This document shows, piece by piece, positions 9,315-17,488 of a stretch of 56,559 nucleotides of DNA. Made by a program: the position numbers and the translations under genes. The notes under the pieces were generated by a model that saw nothing but the letters and a program-made list of their open reading frames with translations, made no database searches and was not told the origin of the DNA. The DNA is from Syntrophaceae bacterium UBA2280 (GTDB lineage: Bacteria; Desulfobacterota; Syntrophia; Syntrophales; Smithellaceae): assembly GCA_002347685.1 (NCBI GenBank), contig DDWS01000060.1:1-56559 (forward strand), in the 5' to 3' direction. Position 1 is the first letter of the stretch; every line of letters begins with the position of its first letter.

Positions 9315-9506
9315 TTACTTTTTGACTGCGGCCTTCTTGGCAACCTTCTTGACGGCCTTCTTGACAACCTTCTTCGCGGCGGGTTTCTTTGCTGCTTTCT
9401 TGGCGACTTTCTTCACCGCTGGTTTCTTTGCTGCCTTCTTGGCGACTTTCTTCACCGCTGGTTTCTTTGCTGCTTTCTTGACGACCTTCTTTGCTGTTGC
9501 TGCCAT
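9315..9506 (-). CDS. Histone H1-like Lys/Ala-rich repeat protein
   Basis: 63 aa made almost only of Lys, Ala, Val and Pro in repeats such as KKVAKKAAKKPAVKK. This is the (P)AKKA style of bacterial H1-like DNA-binding proteins (AlgP, HctB, Hc1 tails). Start is certain: AAAGGAGGC eight bases before ATG, and a sigma70-like promoter further up (9573-9601). A strong inverted repeat follows the stop, so it is a single-gene unit. It most likely condenses DNA or binds RNA through charge. The tandem repeat DNA makes copy-number change likely. Confidence 0.82.
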   Translation of the reverse strand: MAATAKKVVKKAAKKPAVKKVAKKAAKKPAVKKVAKKAAKKPAAKKVVKKAVKKVAKKAAVKK

Positions 9507-9572
9507 TGTGTATAGCCTCCTTTAATTGAGTGTGGTGCCTTTTCAAATCAGCAATCCTTTTCACTGGTTGTA

Positions 9573-9601
9573 ATTTTACTGCATTTTTTTATTTCGGTCA
9601 A
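9573..9601 (-). promoter_or_regulatory. Sigma70-type promoter of the H1-like gene
   Basis: On the minus strand TTGACC (9601-9596) and TAAAAT (9578-9573) are separated by 17 bp. They lie about 70 bp before the ATG of the H1-like gene. Confidence 0.6.
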
Positions 9602-9879
9602 CAAAAACTATAGTTTATTTTAAAATATTTTTTATTTTTTTTTAGGGCGTATCCATCTTTTTTTAATCGAAAACACATTCCGAAAACATATTCCAAGAGA
9701 AATGCAGTAAGATCGGACTGACGACTTGTTTCTTGTAATCCTTTACCCAAGCGGGTTTGCCGGCACAGCAACCGTATACACGAGTTGTTGCACTTTCAAC
9801 CTGCAGGCAATTTATCATGCAAATATTCTTTACATGAAACACCTGGAGACATCCTGCCTGAAAATATTTATAAAATTTT
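9602..9879. other. AT-rich spacer between H1-like gene and NlpC/P60 gene
   Basis: Very A/T-rich near 9602-9670 with long T runs. An open frame at 9663-9941 crosses the end of the NlpC gene but has no ribosome site or recognisable domain. I see no RNA gene here. Confidence 0.5.
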
Positions 9880-10644
9880 TCACAGATATTTTTTAGCGCC
9901 GACATAATTTTTGCCATAATAGGCGTCGGAGAGATCATCAACGCGTATTCGTCCTCCGCGTGACGGTGCGTGAATAAACCGTCCGCCTCCGATGTAAATG
10001 CCGACGTGCGAAATTTTTCCGCGCCCGCTCAAAGCAAAAAAGACCAGGTCGCCTTTCTTCAGATTGGAACGGCTCACGCTTTCCCCCGCATCATACTGGG
10101 TTGCGGAATGCCGCGGAAGGTCCAATCCGTTTAACTGATATATAGTCATCGTCAAACCGCTGCAGTCAAATCCTCTCTCAGCGGATGTCCCTCCCCACAG
10201 ATAGGGAACCCCTATGAAATCACGCGCGCTCTTCACGAGAGACTCCCTTAAATAATCCGTGCCATACTGTTTTTGTTTCGCCACCGCGTAGTCTTCCGGC
10301 GCGACAATATAATATTCTTCGATGACACGTGCGCGCTGAAGCGACTGGGCGCGAAGGCGAGCGAGATCTTTAGAGGGAAAGTTACCAAACCTCACTTTGA
10401 AAAGGCCGTCTGCGGCTTTGAAATAAGTCGCATCCAATCCCTGCTCTTGAAGGCTGATCGTCAAACGAACCGCGTTTTGCACGTTGGAAAAGGCGCCGGC
10501 CTGAATCGTGTGCCCCATGCCCGCCAGCGGTTTGGTCTGTGATGAGGGGGCAGCGGTTTGAACCACCGGAGAGCGAGACGCGCAGGAGACCAGGATCATG
10601 CACAAAAGCATCCCTGCCACAGCGACCCAACCGTATCTTTCCAT
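9880..10644 (-). CDS. SPOR-NlpC/P60 peptidoglycan hydrolase lipoprotein
   Basis: 254 aa. Signal peptide with lipobox (ILVSC, Cys21), so exported and lipidated. Residues ~44-118 form a SPOR domain (IQAGAFSNVQNAVRLTISL, FKVRFGNFP), which binds denuded glycan strands. Residues ~131-254 are NlpC/P60: catalytic Cys161 in GFDCSGL, His213 in ISHVGIYIG and His225 in FIHAP. It should cut peptide stems in the cell wall, as D,L-endopeptidases of this family do. It follows cca by 37 bp at the end of the thiamine/cca series. GGAGGG lies upstream of the ATG. Confidence 0.92.
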   Translation of the reverse strand: MERYGWVAVAGMLLCMILVSCASRSPVVQTAAPSSQTKPLAGMGHTIQAGAFSNVQNAVRLTISLQEQGLDATYFKAADGLFKVRFGNFPSKDLARLRAQSLQRARVIEEYYIVAPEDYAVAKQKQYGTDYLRESLVKSARDFIGVPYLWGGTSAERGFDCSGLTMTIYQLNGLDLPRHSATQYDAGESVSRSNLKKGDLVFFALSGRGKISHVGIYIGGGRFIHAPSRGGRIRVDDLSDAYYGKNYVGAKKYL

Positions 10645-10681
10645 CAGACATCCCTCCGTCTCTTTTCAAAAGGCTACGGCG

Positions 10682-12031
10682 CTAAATCTTCCAGTGCTCC
10701 CGGACAAACCGTATTGCCTCATCGCGAGAATCGAGTCTTCCTTCGAGCTGCTCTTCTTCCAGCGCCCGCAATATCTGTCCGATCATCTTTCCCTGGACAT
10801 AGCCCATCGCCACGAGATCATCACCTGTCAAAAGACTTGGCGGATTGAGCTCCCCGATCTCCATATTTTGAAGCTGATCAACGCAAAATGTATAGTGATC
10901 CAGCATTCCATGACTGGCCAGGCAATCCAGACGATGTAATTTCAGATGCAGATCAAAATCCGGCATCCGCAAAAATCGTTTCAGTCGCGCCGGCCGCATT
11001 TTTTGAACATTCATAAACACCATGTGCTGATGAATTAAATTCAGGATGGTTTCTCTTTGTGCGCGGGAAAATCGCAGGCGGTTCAGAATGTCTAAGGCAA
11101 TGGACTCGCCGATCTGAGTATGGCCATAAAAATGAACCCCTTTGTCGTCTTGGGTCCGGGTGAGGGGTTTACCCACGTCATGCAGAAGCGCCGCCCAGGC
11201 CAGCATCGGATTTGTTTGAGGCGCGGTTTCTTTCGACAGAATATCCAGCATGATCAGTGAATGCTGCCAGACATCGCCTTCGGGATGAAAACGCGGCGGC
11301 TGCTCGACACCCCGCATCTTGTCCACTTCGGGCAGGATCATTTTCAGGAGTCCCGTCTCCGAAAGCAGCTCCAATCCCCGGCGGGCGCCTCCACGTGTAA
11401 GAATTTTGCCAAGCTCCTCGAGGATCCTCTCCGCGCTGATGACGGTAATTCGGGATGCGTTTGCCGCAATGGCCGCCTTCGCCGCCTCATCCAGGGCAAA
11501 ATCCAGATTGGCAGCGAAGCGAACCGCTCGCAGCATCCTCAAATAGTCCTCATTGAATCGCAAGACGGGATCGCCGATGGTACGAAGGATTCTATTATGA
11601 ATATCATCGCGCCCTCCGACATAGTCGATGATATCGCCTGTCACCGGGTCCATGAGCAGGCCGTTGACGGTAAAATCGCGTCTCAGGACGTCTTCTTTGG
11701 CCGATGCGAAGTGAACACGTAAAGGACGCCGGCCGTCTTCGTACACATCGTCGCTGCGGAAGGTCGCAACTTCAAAGGGATGGCCATCTGCAATCACCAT
11801 CACCACACCGAACTTCGCACCGACAGGCACCGTCTTTTCAAACAGCGCCATGACTTCATCAGTCTTTGCAGATGTGACGATGTCATAATCACCGGGAACC
11901 ACGCCGCGGATAAAATCGCGCACGCAGCCGCCGACAAAATAGGCTTCAAAACCGCTTTGCCTCAATCGGCCGATGATGCCTTCCGCTATAAAACGTTTTA
12001 AGATGCTTTGATCGTCCGCTTTCCGGGTCAA
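10682..12031 (-). CDS. cca: CCA tRNA nucleotidyltransferase with HD domain
   Basis: 449 aa. Class II polyA polymerase/CCA-adding head: YFVGGCVRDFIRG, metal-binding GDYDIVTSA, RRDFTVNGLL and the LRMLRAVRFAANLDF block. A C-terminal HD phosphohydrolase domain follows (HSLIMLDIL, LLHDVGKP, HTQIGE). It adds or repairs the 3' CCA of tRNA; the HD domain can remove cyclic or 3' phosphates. The start is a TTG with AAGGA eight bases upstream. It is placed 18 bp after thiC. Confidence 0.93.
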   Translation of the reverse strand: MTRKADDQSILKRFIAEGIIGRLRQSGFEAYFVGGCVRDFIRGVVPGDYDIVTSAKTDEVMALFEKTVPVGAKFGVVMVIADGHPFEVATFRSDDVYEDGRRPLRVHFASAKEDVLRRDFTVNGLLMDPVTGDIIDYVGGRDDIHNRILRTIGDPVLRFNEDYLRMLRAVRFAANLDFALDEAAKAAIAANASRITVISAERILEELGKILTRGGARRGLELLSETGLLKMILPEVDKMRGVEQPPRFHPEGDVWQHSLIMLDILSKETAPQTNPMLAWAALLHDVGKPLTRTQDDKGVHFYGHTQIGESIALDILNRLRFSRAQRETILNLIHQHMVFMNVQKMRPARLKRFLRMPDFDLHLKLHRLDCLASHGMLDHYTFCVDQLQNMEIGELNPPSLLTGDDLVAMGYVQGKMIGQILRALEEEQLEGRLDSRDEAIRFVREHWKI

Positions 12032-12049
12032 TGGATTTTCCTTAACAGA

Positions 12050-13321
12050 TTATCGTTTGCCCAGCTTAATGGCACAGAATTCACCGCACATCGTGCAACC
12101 CTCGTCATTTGCGCTTTTGCTTTTTTCCAGGAGGGCAACGGTTTTTTCCGGATCGATGGACAGATCGACCTGTCCCTGCCAGTCGAATATTTTCCGGCAT
12201 TCTGACATTTTCCTGTCCCTTTCACGCGCGCCCCTGACGCCTTTGGCGATATCCGCGATGTGAGCAGCAATACGCGCGGCCATTACGCCGTCACGAACAT
12301 CCGCCAGAGTCGGCAGTCGTAAATGTTCCGCAGGCGTCACATAGCAGAGGAAATCAGCCCCTGCGGCGCCGGCAATCGCCCCGCCAATGGCGGAAGTAAT
12401 GTGATCATAGCCCGGCGCAATGTCCGTCGGCAGCGGCCCTAGAACGTAAAAGGGCGCTCCCTGGCAGAGTTTCTTTTGCAGTTTGATATTGGCTTCGATA
12501 TCTGTGATCGGCACATGGCCCGGTCCTTCAATCATCACCTGAACACCGGCGTCCCGCGCCCGGGCTGCCAGGTCGCCTAAAATGATCAGTTCTTGCAACT
12601 GGCCACGATCGGTCGCATCGGCAATTGAACCGGGACGCAGGCCGTCTCCCAGGCTCAGCACCATATCGTAGCGGTGCGCAATCTCCAGCAGGCGGTCATA
12701 TTCCTCATAGAGCGGATTTTCGCGATCGTTGCAGTGCATCCAGTTGGCCGTCATCGATCCGCCCCGGCTGACAATGCCCAGCACCCTGCCCTGCTTCTCC
12801 ACGGCGGCCACACTTTCACGATTGACACCGCAATGAACCGTGATAAAATCGACCCCGTCACGACCATTCTCCTCAATGACGTCAAACATATCCTCCGATG
12901 TCATCTCTACGATTGCTTTTTTCTCGGCCAGAATCTTGACCGCCGCCTGGTAAATCGGCACCGTCCCTATCGCCACGGTGGTCTTTTCCATCACCGCCTT
13001 GCGTATAGCGGCCAGATCGCCGCCGGTGGACAGATCCATGACGGCATCCGCGCCCGCTTTGCAGGCGACAAGCAACTTTTCCAGCTCGAGATTTAAATCA
13101 TTGTTGTCTTTGGACGTTCCGATATTGGCGTTGACCTTCGTGCGCAGTCCGCGGCCGACGGCCAGCGGCTTGATGTTCTTATGATTGATATTGCGACAGA
13201 TCACAATCGTTCCATCGGCTAACCCTTGGCGAACAAACTCCGAATCAACACCCTCCTGGGCCGCGCAGATTTTCATTTCTTCCGTAATGAGCCCCTGGCG
13301 GGCTTTTTCCAATTGTGTCAT
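12050..13321 (-). CDS. thiC: Phosphomethylpyrimidine (HMP-P) synthase ThiC
   Basis: 423 aa. Makes HMP-P from aminoimidazole ribotide by radical SAM chemistry. Motifs: GTIVICRNINHK, MDLSTGGDL, VHCGVNRE, SRGGS, LSLGDGLRPGS, MIEGPGHVP and YVTPAEHL. The C-terminal cluster motif reads CTMCGEFC, i.e. CX2CX3C, one residue shorter than the CX2CX4C of well-studied ThiC; I regard it as a variant of the short anaerobe type. A ThiC paralogue making hydroxybenzimidazole (BzaF) is the alternative, but location in a TPP-riboswitch operon favours ThiC. Start 13321 has TTGGAGGAAAAGT before ATG; the frame is open 56 codons further up without support. Confidence 0.92.
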   Translation of the reverse strand: MTQLEKARQGLITEEMKICAAQEGVDSEFVRQGLADGTIVICRNINHKNIKPLAVGRGLRTKVNANIGTSKDNNDLNLELEKLLVACKAGADAVMDLSTGGDLAAIRKAVMEKTTVAIGTVPIYQAAVKILAEKKAIVEMTSEDMFDVIEENGRDGVDFITVHCGVNRESVAAVEKQGRVLGIVSRGGSMTANWMHCNDRENPLYEEYDRLLEIAHRYDMVLSLGDGLRPGSIADATDRGQLQELIILGDLAARARDAGVQVMIEGPGHVPITDIEANIKLQKKLCQGAPFYVLGPLPTDIAPGYDHITSAIGGAIAGAAGADFLCYVTPAEHLRLPTLADVRDGVMAARIAAHIADIAKGVRGARERDRKMSECRKIFDWQGQVDLSIDPEKTVALLEKSKSANDEGCTMCGEFCAIKLGKR

Positions 13322-13359
13322 ACTTTTCCTCCAATAATTTTGATCCACGGCCGATCCGA

Positions 13360-14133
13360 TCACGATGAAGCGAGAATCAGATCGGCGACTTTTCTTCCCG
13401 ATAAGAGCATACCGCCGAAAATCGGCCCCATCCGCGGCCCTCCAAAAGCCGCGTTGGCCGACATGCCGGCAACATACACGCCCGTGCAAATCTCACCGGT
13501 ATTTTCGAGCGTCAGGCGCTCCGCCTTGTCCGCCCACATGGAACGCTCACCCATTATTTTCCCCGACGGCGTGCGCAGTTGCACGTCCGCCTTGCGTTCG
13601 ATCACTTTCAGCACTTCCGTTGCATGACCGGTCGTATCGACCACGCATCCAGCCGCAATGGTCATCGGATCGACGTGCAGCCCCGCCATTTCGACAGGCG
13701 ACCAGTTAATCACCAGTCCGGTGACCCTGCCGTCCCGAATCATTACATCCTCAACGCTCATGCAGTTGAAGATAGTTGCGCCCGCACGCGCGGCCTTTGA
13801 GCAGATGGTCGAAATAGCTTCGACGGCATCGGCCGTGTAATAACCGTCGCCGTAGGGCCGTGTGCGGACGTCAAACTGATCCAGAATATCTTTGGCCTCA
13901 GACTGGATCACAATTTCATTAAACATCATGCCGCCGCCCCACATCCCACCGCCGAGACTCAGCTTGCGCTCAAAAAGAGCAACTTGCTTTCCCGCAGAGG
14001 CCAGATAATAAGCTGCCACCAGCCCCGAAGGGCCGCCGCCCACCACGGCCACATCCACGCTGGTGGATTTCAGAAACTTTTCAGAAAACCGCTCGATAAT
14101 TGCCTTTGATATGACTATTTCATCCAATTCCAT
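13360..14133 (-). CDS. thi4: Thi4-family thiazole synthase, His (sulfide-dependent) type
   Basis: 257 aa FAD/NAD-dependent enzyme: dinucleotide loop VAVVGGGPSGLVAAYYLA, then LSLGGGMWGGGMMFNEIV, VDTTGHATEV and a C-terminal GMSANAAFGGPRMGPIFGGML. Eukaryotic Thi4 gives up the sulfur of a Cys in the SCMDP-type loop; here the loop is GLHVDPMT with His153, as in methanogen Thi4, which uses free sulfide and turns over. This replaces thiG/thiS/thiH/thiF, none of which is present here. It lies 38 bp before thiC in the riboswitch operon. Confidence 0.9.
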   Translation of the reverse strand: MELDEIVISKAIIERFSEKFLKSTSVDVAVVGGGPSGLVAAYYLASAGKQVALFERKLSLGGGMWGGGMMFNEIVIQSEAKDILDQFDVRTRPYGDGYYTADAVEAISTICSKAARAGATIFNCMSVEDVMIRDGRVTGLVINWSPVEMAGLHVDPMTIAAGCVVDTTGHATEVLKVIERKADVQLRTPSGKIMGERSMWADKAERLTLENTGEICTGVYVAGMSANAAFGGPRMGPIFGGMLLSGRKVADLILASS

Positions 14134-14156
14134 TTCCCATTTTTCTCCCTGTTTGA

Positions 14157-15512
14157 TTATATACTCTGTAGAAGTCTCAGAACTTTTCCGACTACATCCG
14201 CAGGATTTCTGCCTAAAACGCGAATCATCGGCTCCTTCCCCCAGCCGCCCGTATCATAAATGATGTCCGGAACATTGGCGGATCGTGCGAGCACCTGATG
14301 CACACCCCACTCCAGCGTACAGCCATCCAGATCCTGCCGCTCAACCGGTTCATCGGCCCGGTTGAAGCAAGACACCGTATAACCGATTTGCCGACAGGCA
14401 TCGATCACGTTTTCGCCATATCGAATATTCATCGCACACCGGTAATCGGGATGCTTCTTCATCACGGTCAAAACGACATGCGCCATGTGCTGCGAGGCGC
14501 CAAACGCCGGCGGCGATACAACACAGGCCGCATCATGCAGCCGAATGATCCGGCCGGGAAATCCGGCCACATCGTTTTCATCTTTCGCACCCTGTTTTGC
14601 ATGAACCAGATTGCAGGAGACTTCGGGAATCAGTAGGCCGCAATTGACGGACATCAACGTGCAAATCGCGTTTTGCAGTTCATCCAGACATGTCTTTGCG
14701 ACGCCTGCCGGTACCGGCGTTGCCCCCGCGTGCACGGGACCATGCCCTTTACCGACCCAAAGCCCGCCCACAATCGCTTTCGTAACAACCCGTTTGGCCT
14801 GACTGACCGCATCGGCCACCGAAAAACCCCGCGCCAGATGGGCCGCCAGAACCGAGGCAAAGGTGCAGCCGGTGCCGTGCGTGTTTTTTGTGTCGATCCA
14901 GTCGGCGCGAAAATCGTAATACTGTTTTCCATCATACAGAATGTCCACACTGCCTTTTTTCCGGCTTTCCGGCAAGTGTCCTCCTTTAATGACGACATTC
15001 TTCACGCCGCTTTCGGCAATAACGGTCGCGGCCTTCTTCATATCCTCCACCGATCTAATCTTCAGTCCGGTCAGAGCTTCCGCCTCCGGAATATTCGGTG
15101 TCACGAAAAAAGCCTGCGGTAGCAGTTTTTGAATCACGGCCTTGCGGGCCGCATCCTGCATCATCATGTGGCCTCCCTTGGCGATCATCACCGGATCGAC
15201 CACCACTTTCTTCAGGCGATACTCATGAACCTTTTCCGCCACGACCTCCACGGCGCTTTTATTCAAGAGCATGCCTGTTTTAACCGCATCCGCACCGATA
15301 TCGGACAAAACCGCATCCATCTGCGCGGCAATAAACTTTCCCGGCACGGGAAAAATATCCTGAACGCCGCGCGTATTCTGCGCCGTAAGCGCCGTAATCA
15401 CCGTTGTGGCGTAGCAGCCGCAAACGGTCACCGCTTTTACATCGGCCTGAATGCCCGCACCGCCACCGGAATCCGATCCGCCGGCACATAAAACTATAAA
15501 CGGCTTTGTCAT
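14157..15512 (-). CDS. thiDN: Fused HMP/HMP-P kinase (ThiD) and ThiN-type thiamine phosphate synthase
   Basis: 451 aa. Residues ~1-265 are ThiD: GSDSGGGAGIQADVKA, DPVMIAKGG, TPNIPEAEAL, VVIKGGHL and NTHGTGCTFASVLAAHLA. Residues ~275-451 are ThiN, the thiamine phosphate synthase unrelated to ThiE: MNIRYGENVIDAC, FNRADEPVE, DIIYDTGGWGKEPMIRVLGR. Together it phosphorylates HMP twice and joins it to the thiazole phosphate. ThiDN fusions are known from archaea and some bacteria. It starts three bases after the end of the pyrophosphokinase gene, a tight operon link. Confidence 0.93.
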   Translation of the reverse strand: MTKPFIVLCAGGSDSGGGAGIQADVKAVTVCGCYATTVITALTAQNTRGVQDIFPVPGKFIAAQMDAVLSDIGADAVKTGMLLNKSAVEVVAEKVHEYRLKKVVVDPVMIAKGGHMMMQDAARKAVIQKLLPQAFFVTPNIPEAEALTGLKIRSVEDMKKAATVIAESGVKNVVIKGGHLPESRKKGSVDILYDGKQYYDFRADWIDTKNTHGTGCTFASVLAAHLARGFSVADAVSQAKRVVTKAIVGGLWVGKGHGPVHAGATPVPAGVAKTCLDELQNAICTLMSVNCGLLIPEVSCNLVHAKQGAKDENDVAGFPGRIIRLHDAACVVSPPAFGASQHMAHVVLTVMKKHPDYRCAMNIRYGENVIDACRQIGYTVSCFNRADEPVERQDLDGCTLEWGVHQVLARSANVPDIIYDTGGWGKEPMIRVLGRNPADVVGKVLRLLQSI

Positions 15513-15515
15513 TGC

Positions 15516-16229
15516 TCAAACCTCGGGGAAAACATCTTGTTGCCAATACCGGATCACCATCAGGTTGCCCGCACCCACGCGGATGAACGCCGGGGATGAG
15601 GTCATCACATTACTGATGCCGCGCGATTCCCCCATCGTCAGGCATTCATGGGTCAGTGCATATTCAAATCCCTCAAGCGTAACATCTTCGACAACGGGAG
15701 AAAGAGCGATAAGCGACACAAGACATCCGACGGCATCAACGAACCGAATTTCATCGACTGCGATCCTCACTTCCGCGTATTCATCGACAAGTCTCACGGG
15801 AATTCCGGCCTCTTTTCCCCTGATCAGCAAATGAATGTTCGCCAGCGTATGATCCAGGCGCCCGCCCTGTGCTCCCCAGATATCAATTTTCTTAGGTTTT
15901 AAGCCAAGCGCGTAATCCAACGCGAGCGCTGTATCGGTAAAATCCTTGCTGGTCGGATGTTGGATCATTTTTACGCCCTGACCTTCAAAATCGGCAAGTT
16001 GTCCGGGATGCAGAGAGTCCATGTCGCCGATCACGACATCCGGCGTCATTTCAGCGGCTGTCAGATGACGCGCACCGCCGTCACAGGCGATCAGCAGGCG
16101 TCCGCCTGCCTGCGCCGTTTTTTTCCGGAAAAAATCCAAATCACCCAGGCGCCCGCCACTCACGATGACAATGTTTTGATCCCTGCCTTGCAAAATGCCT
16201 CCACCATCAAAAAAGCCATACCCTTTCAC
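15516..16229 (-). CDS. Thiamine pyrophosphokinase
   Basis: Up to 237 aa. Converts thiamine to TPP. Motifs: IACDGGARHL, DVVIGDMDSL, DFTDTALALDYAL and the GGRLDHTLANIHLL substrate loop, then a C-terminal beta domain with the conserved SNVMTSSPAFIRV-like block. First gene after the TPP riboswitch. The start is uncertain: GTG at 16229 has no Shine-Dalgarno, while a TTG at 16193 (MQGRDQNIVIV) has GGTGGAGG close upstream and gives a more usual N-terminus. Confidence 0.9.
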   Translation of the reverse strand: MKGYGFFDGGGILQGRDQNIVIVSGGRLGDLDFFRKKTAQAGGRLLIACDGGARHLTAAEMTPDVVIGDMDSLHPGQLADFEGQGVKMIQHPTSKDFTDTALALDYALGLKPKKIDIWGAQGGRLDHTLANIHLLIRGKEAGIPVRLVDEYAEVRIAVDEIRFVDAVGCLVSLIALSPVVEDVTLEGFEYALTHECLTMGESRGISNVMTSSPAFIRVGAGNLMVIRYWQQDVFPEV

Positions 16230-16271
16230 CCGGAGAGGATATGGCCTGAACTGGTTATAAAGTGATCGCCA

Positions 16272-16376
16272 CTCCCTACGCCGGCATTACCCGGGTCAGG
16301 TTCAAAGGGTATAATCTCAGCCGCAGTCCATTCCGCATGTTCCAATTGAACCCGGAAATTCCGGCACCCCTGACGG
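16272..16376 (-). promoter_or_regulatory. TPP riboswitch (THI element)
   Basis: Minus-strand sequence carries the classic blocks: a 5' CAGGGGTGC stem, the CTGAGA box (reads GGCTGAGATTATACCC), then CCTTTGAACCTGACCCGG, GTAATGCCGGCGTAGGGA. It binds TPP and should shut off the downstream pyrophosphokinase-thiDN-thi4-thiC genes. The start of thiamine genes follows within 45 bp, so control is probably at translation or by early termination. Confidence 0.96.
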
Positions 16377-16383
16377 GAAACTT

Positions 16384-16389
16384 ATTATA
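16384..16389 (-). promoter_or_regulatory. -10 box of the thiamine operon promoter
   Basis: A perfect TATAAT on the minus strand lies 8 bp before the riboswitch, so transcription would start at its 5' edge. The -35 region (ACAATT at 17-bp spacing) is weak. Confidence 0.55.
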
Positions 16390-16566
16390 ATCATGATGAA
16401 AAAGCAAATTGTTTCATGGAGGCTGATTGGCGCCCGGCCCTGCCTTCGTAAAACGCCTCGATGATCCGGCGGTTTCATTCACAAGGAACCGGTTGACGGA
16501 TTTTCAAGGGTGTGCAAGATTACTGCAATCTTCGCCGGAAGGACATGAAACTTCAGGAGGGAACAA

Positions 16567-17445
16567 ATGGATCAACTTCGCACACATCGTTCTTTTATAA
16601 GCTACATCGACCGCAGCAGGGAATACTATGCCGCCCAGGGCTATACGAAACCTTATGAGTGGCCGCACTATGATAACGTTCCTTTTACGCCTCTGAAAAA
16701 GCCGCTTGCCCAATGCCGCGTGGGCTTGATCACGACGGCGGGAAAACCGAAACCTGCCGATCAGCTCGCAGCGATGTTTTCTCCGAGGGCATTGTATGCC
16801 CAACCGGTAAACCCGGCCCCGGAGCATCTTTTTACAGACGACCTGTTCTGGGATAAAAAAGCAACACACACAAAAGACGTGGACAGCTTTATGCCCGTCA
16901 ACCGTATGGGTGAGTATGCTGCCTCAGGGCGCATCGGTTCGATCTCTCCTAGCTTTTACGGCGTGCCCACGGATTACAGCCAGAGCAGAACGCTTGAGCG
17001 CTATGCCCCTCAGATTCTCGAATGGTGCCGTGAGGACGGACTTGATGCCATCGTGCTGTCGGCGCTCTGACCGATATGCCATCAGACCGTGAGTCTGGTC
17101 GCCCGGCATCTGGAAGCAAACGGCCTGTCAACGGTAGTCATCGGCAGTGCGAGGGATATTGTTGAAGAATGCGGCGTCGCAAGGTTCCTTTTCACCGACT
17201 TTCCACTGGGCAATCCCTGCGGCAAACCATGGGACGCCGCAATGCAGCGGTCCATCGCGGGCATGGGTCTGGATCTGCTTGAGCGAGCCTGGATGCCCCG
17301 TACGACAACACAAGCACCGTTTCACTGGGACGACGACGCGTGGCGCGATAACTTCATGCGGGTTGACGAAAGCAATCGTGAAGCACTCGCCCGCGAAGGG
17401 GAACTGCGACGTCAATTGCAGGAGGAAATGAAAAAGGAACGCTAG
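16567..17445 (+). CDS. GrdB-family selenoprotein with in-frame UGA (Sec168, UPIC motif)
   Basis: 292 aa when the TGA at 17068-17070 is read as selenocysteine. Before it: LDAIVLSAL; after it in the same frame: PICHQTVSLVARHLEANG, then SARDIVEECGVARFLF and FPLGNPCGKPWD. These are the hallmarks of the glycine/sarcosine/betaine reductase selenoprotein B family, whose Cys members carry a CPxCHQ motif at this place. Sec168 and Cys171 form a UxxC redox pair. A hairpin starts 10 nt after the UGA (stem 17081-17087 with 17093-17099, loop CGTGA), where a bacterial SECIS belongs. GGAGG precedes ATG 16567. It is transcribed away from the thiamine operon. The substrate is unknown; no grd partner genes are close. 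Confidence 0.88.
17081..17099 (+). promoter_or_regulatory. Candidate SECIS hairpin
   Basis: Stem ATCAGAC/GTCTGGT (one G-U pair) with a five-base CGTGA loop containing a GU, 10 nt downstream of the UGA at 17068. Position and the GU in the loop match what SelB needs in bacteria. Folding energy was not computed. Confidence 0.6.
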
Positions 17446-17488
17446 TTTCCCGGGCAGCGCAAGGATGACTGCGATCATCCCCTTATTT

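Noticed and set aside
9298..9564. Ser/Glu-rich 88-aa repeat frame antisense-frame to the H1-like gene
   Set aside because: Same repeat DNA read in another frame; the AKK frame has the ribosome site and promoter.
9663..9941. 92-aa minus-strand frame
   Set aside because: Overlaps the end of the NlpC/P60 gene, no ribosome site, composition unlike a protein.
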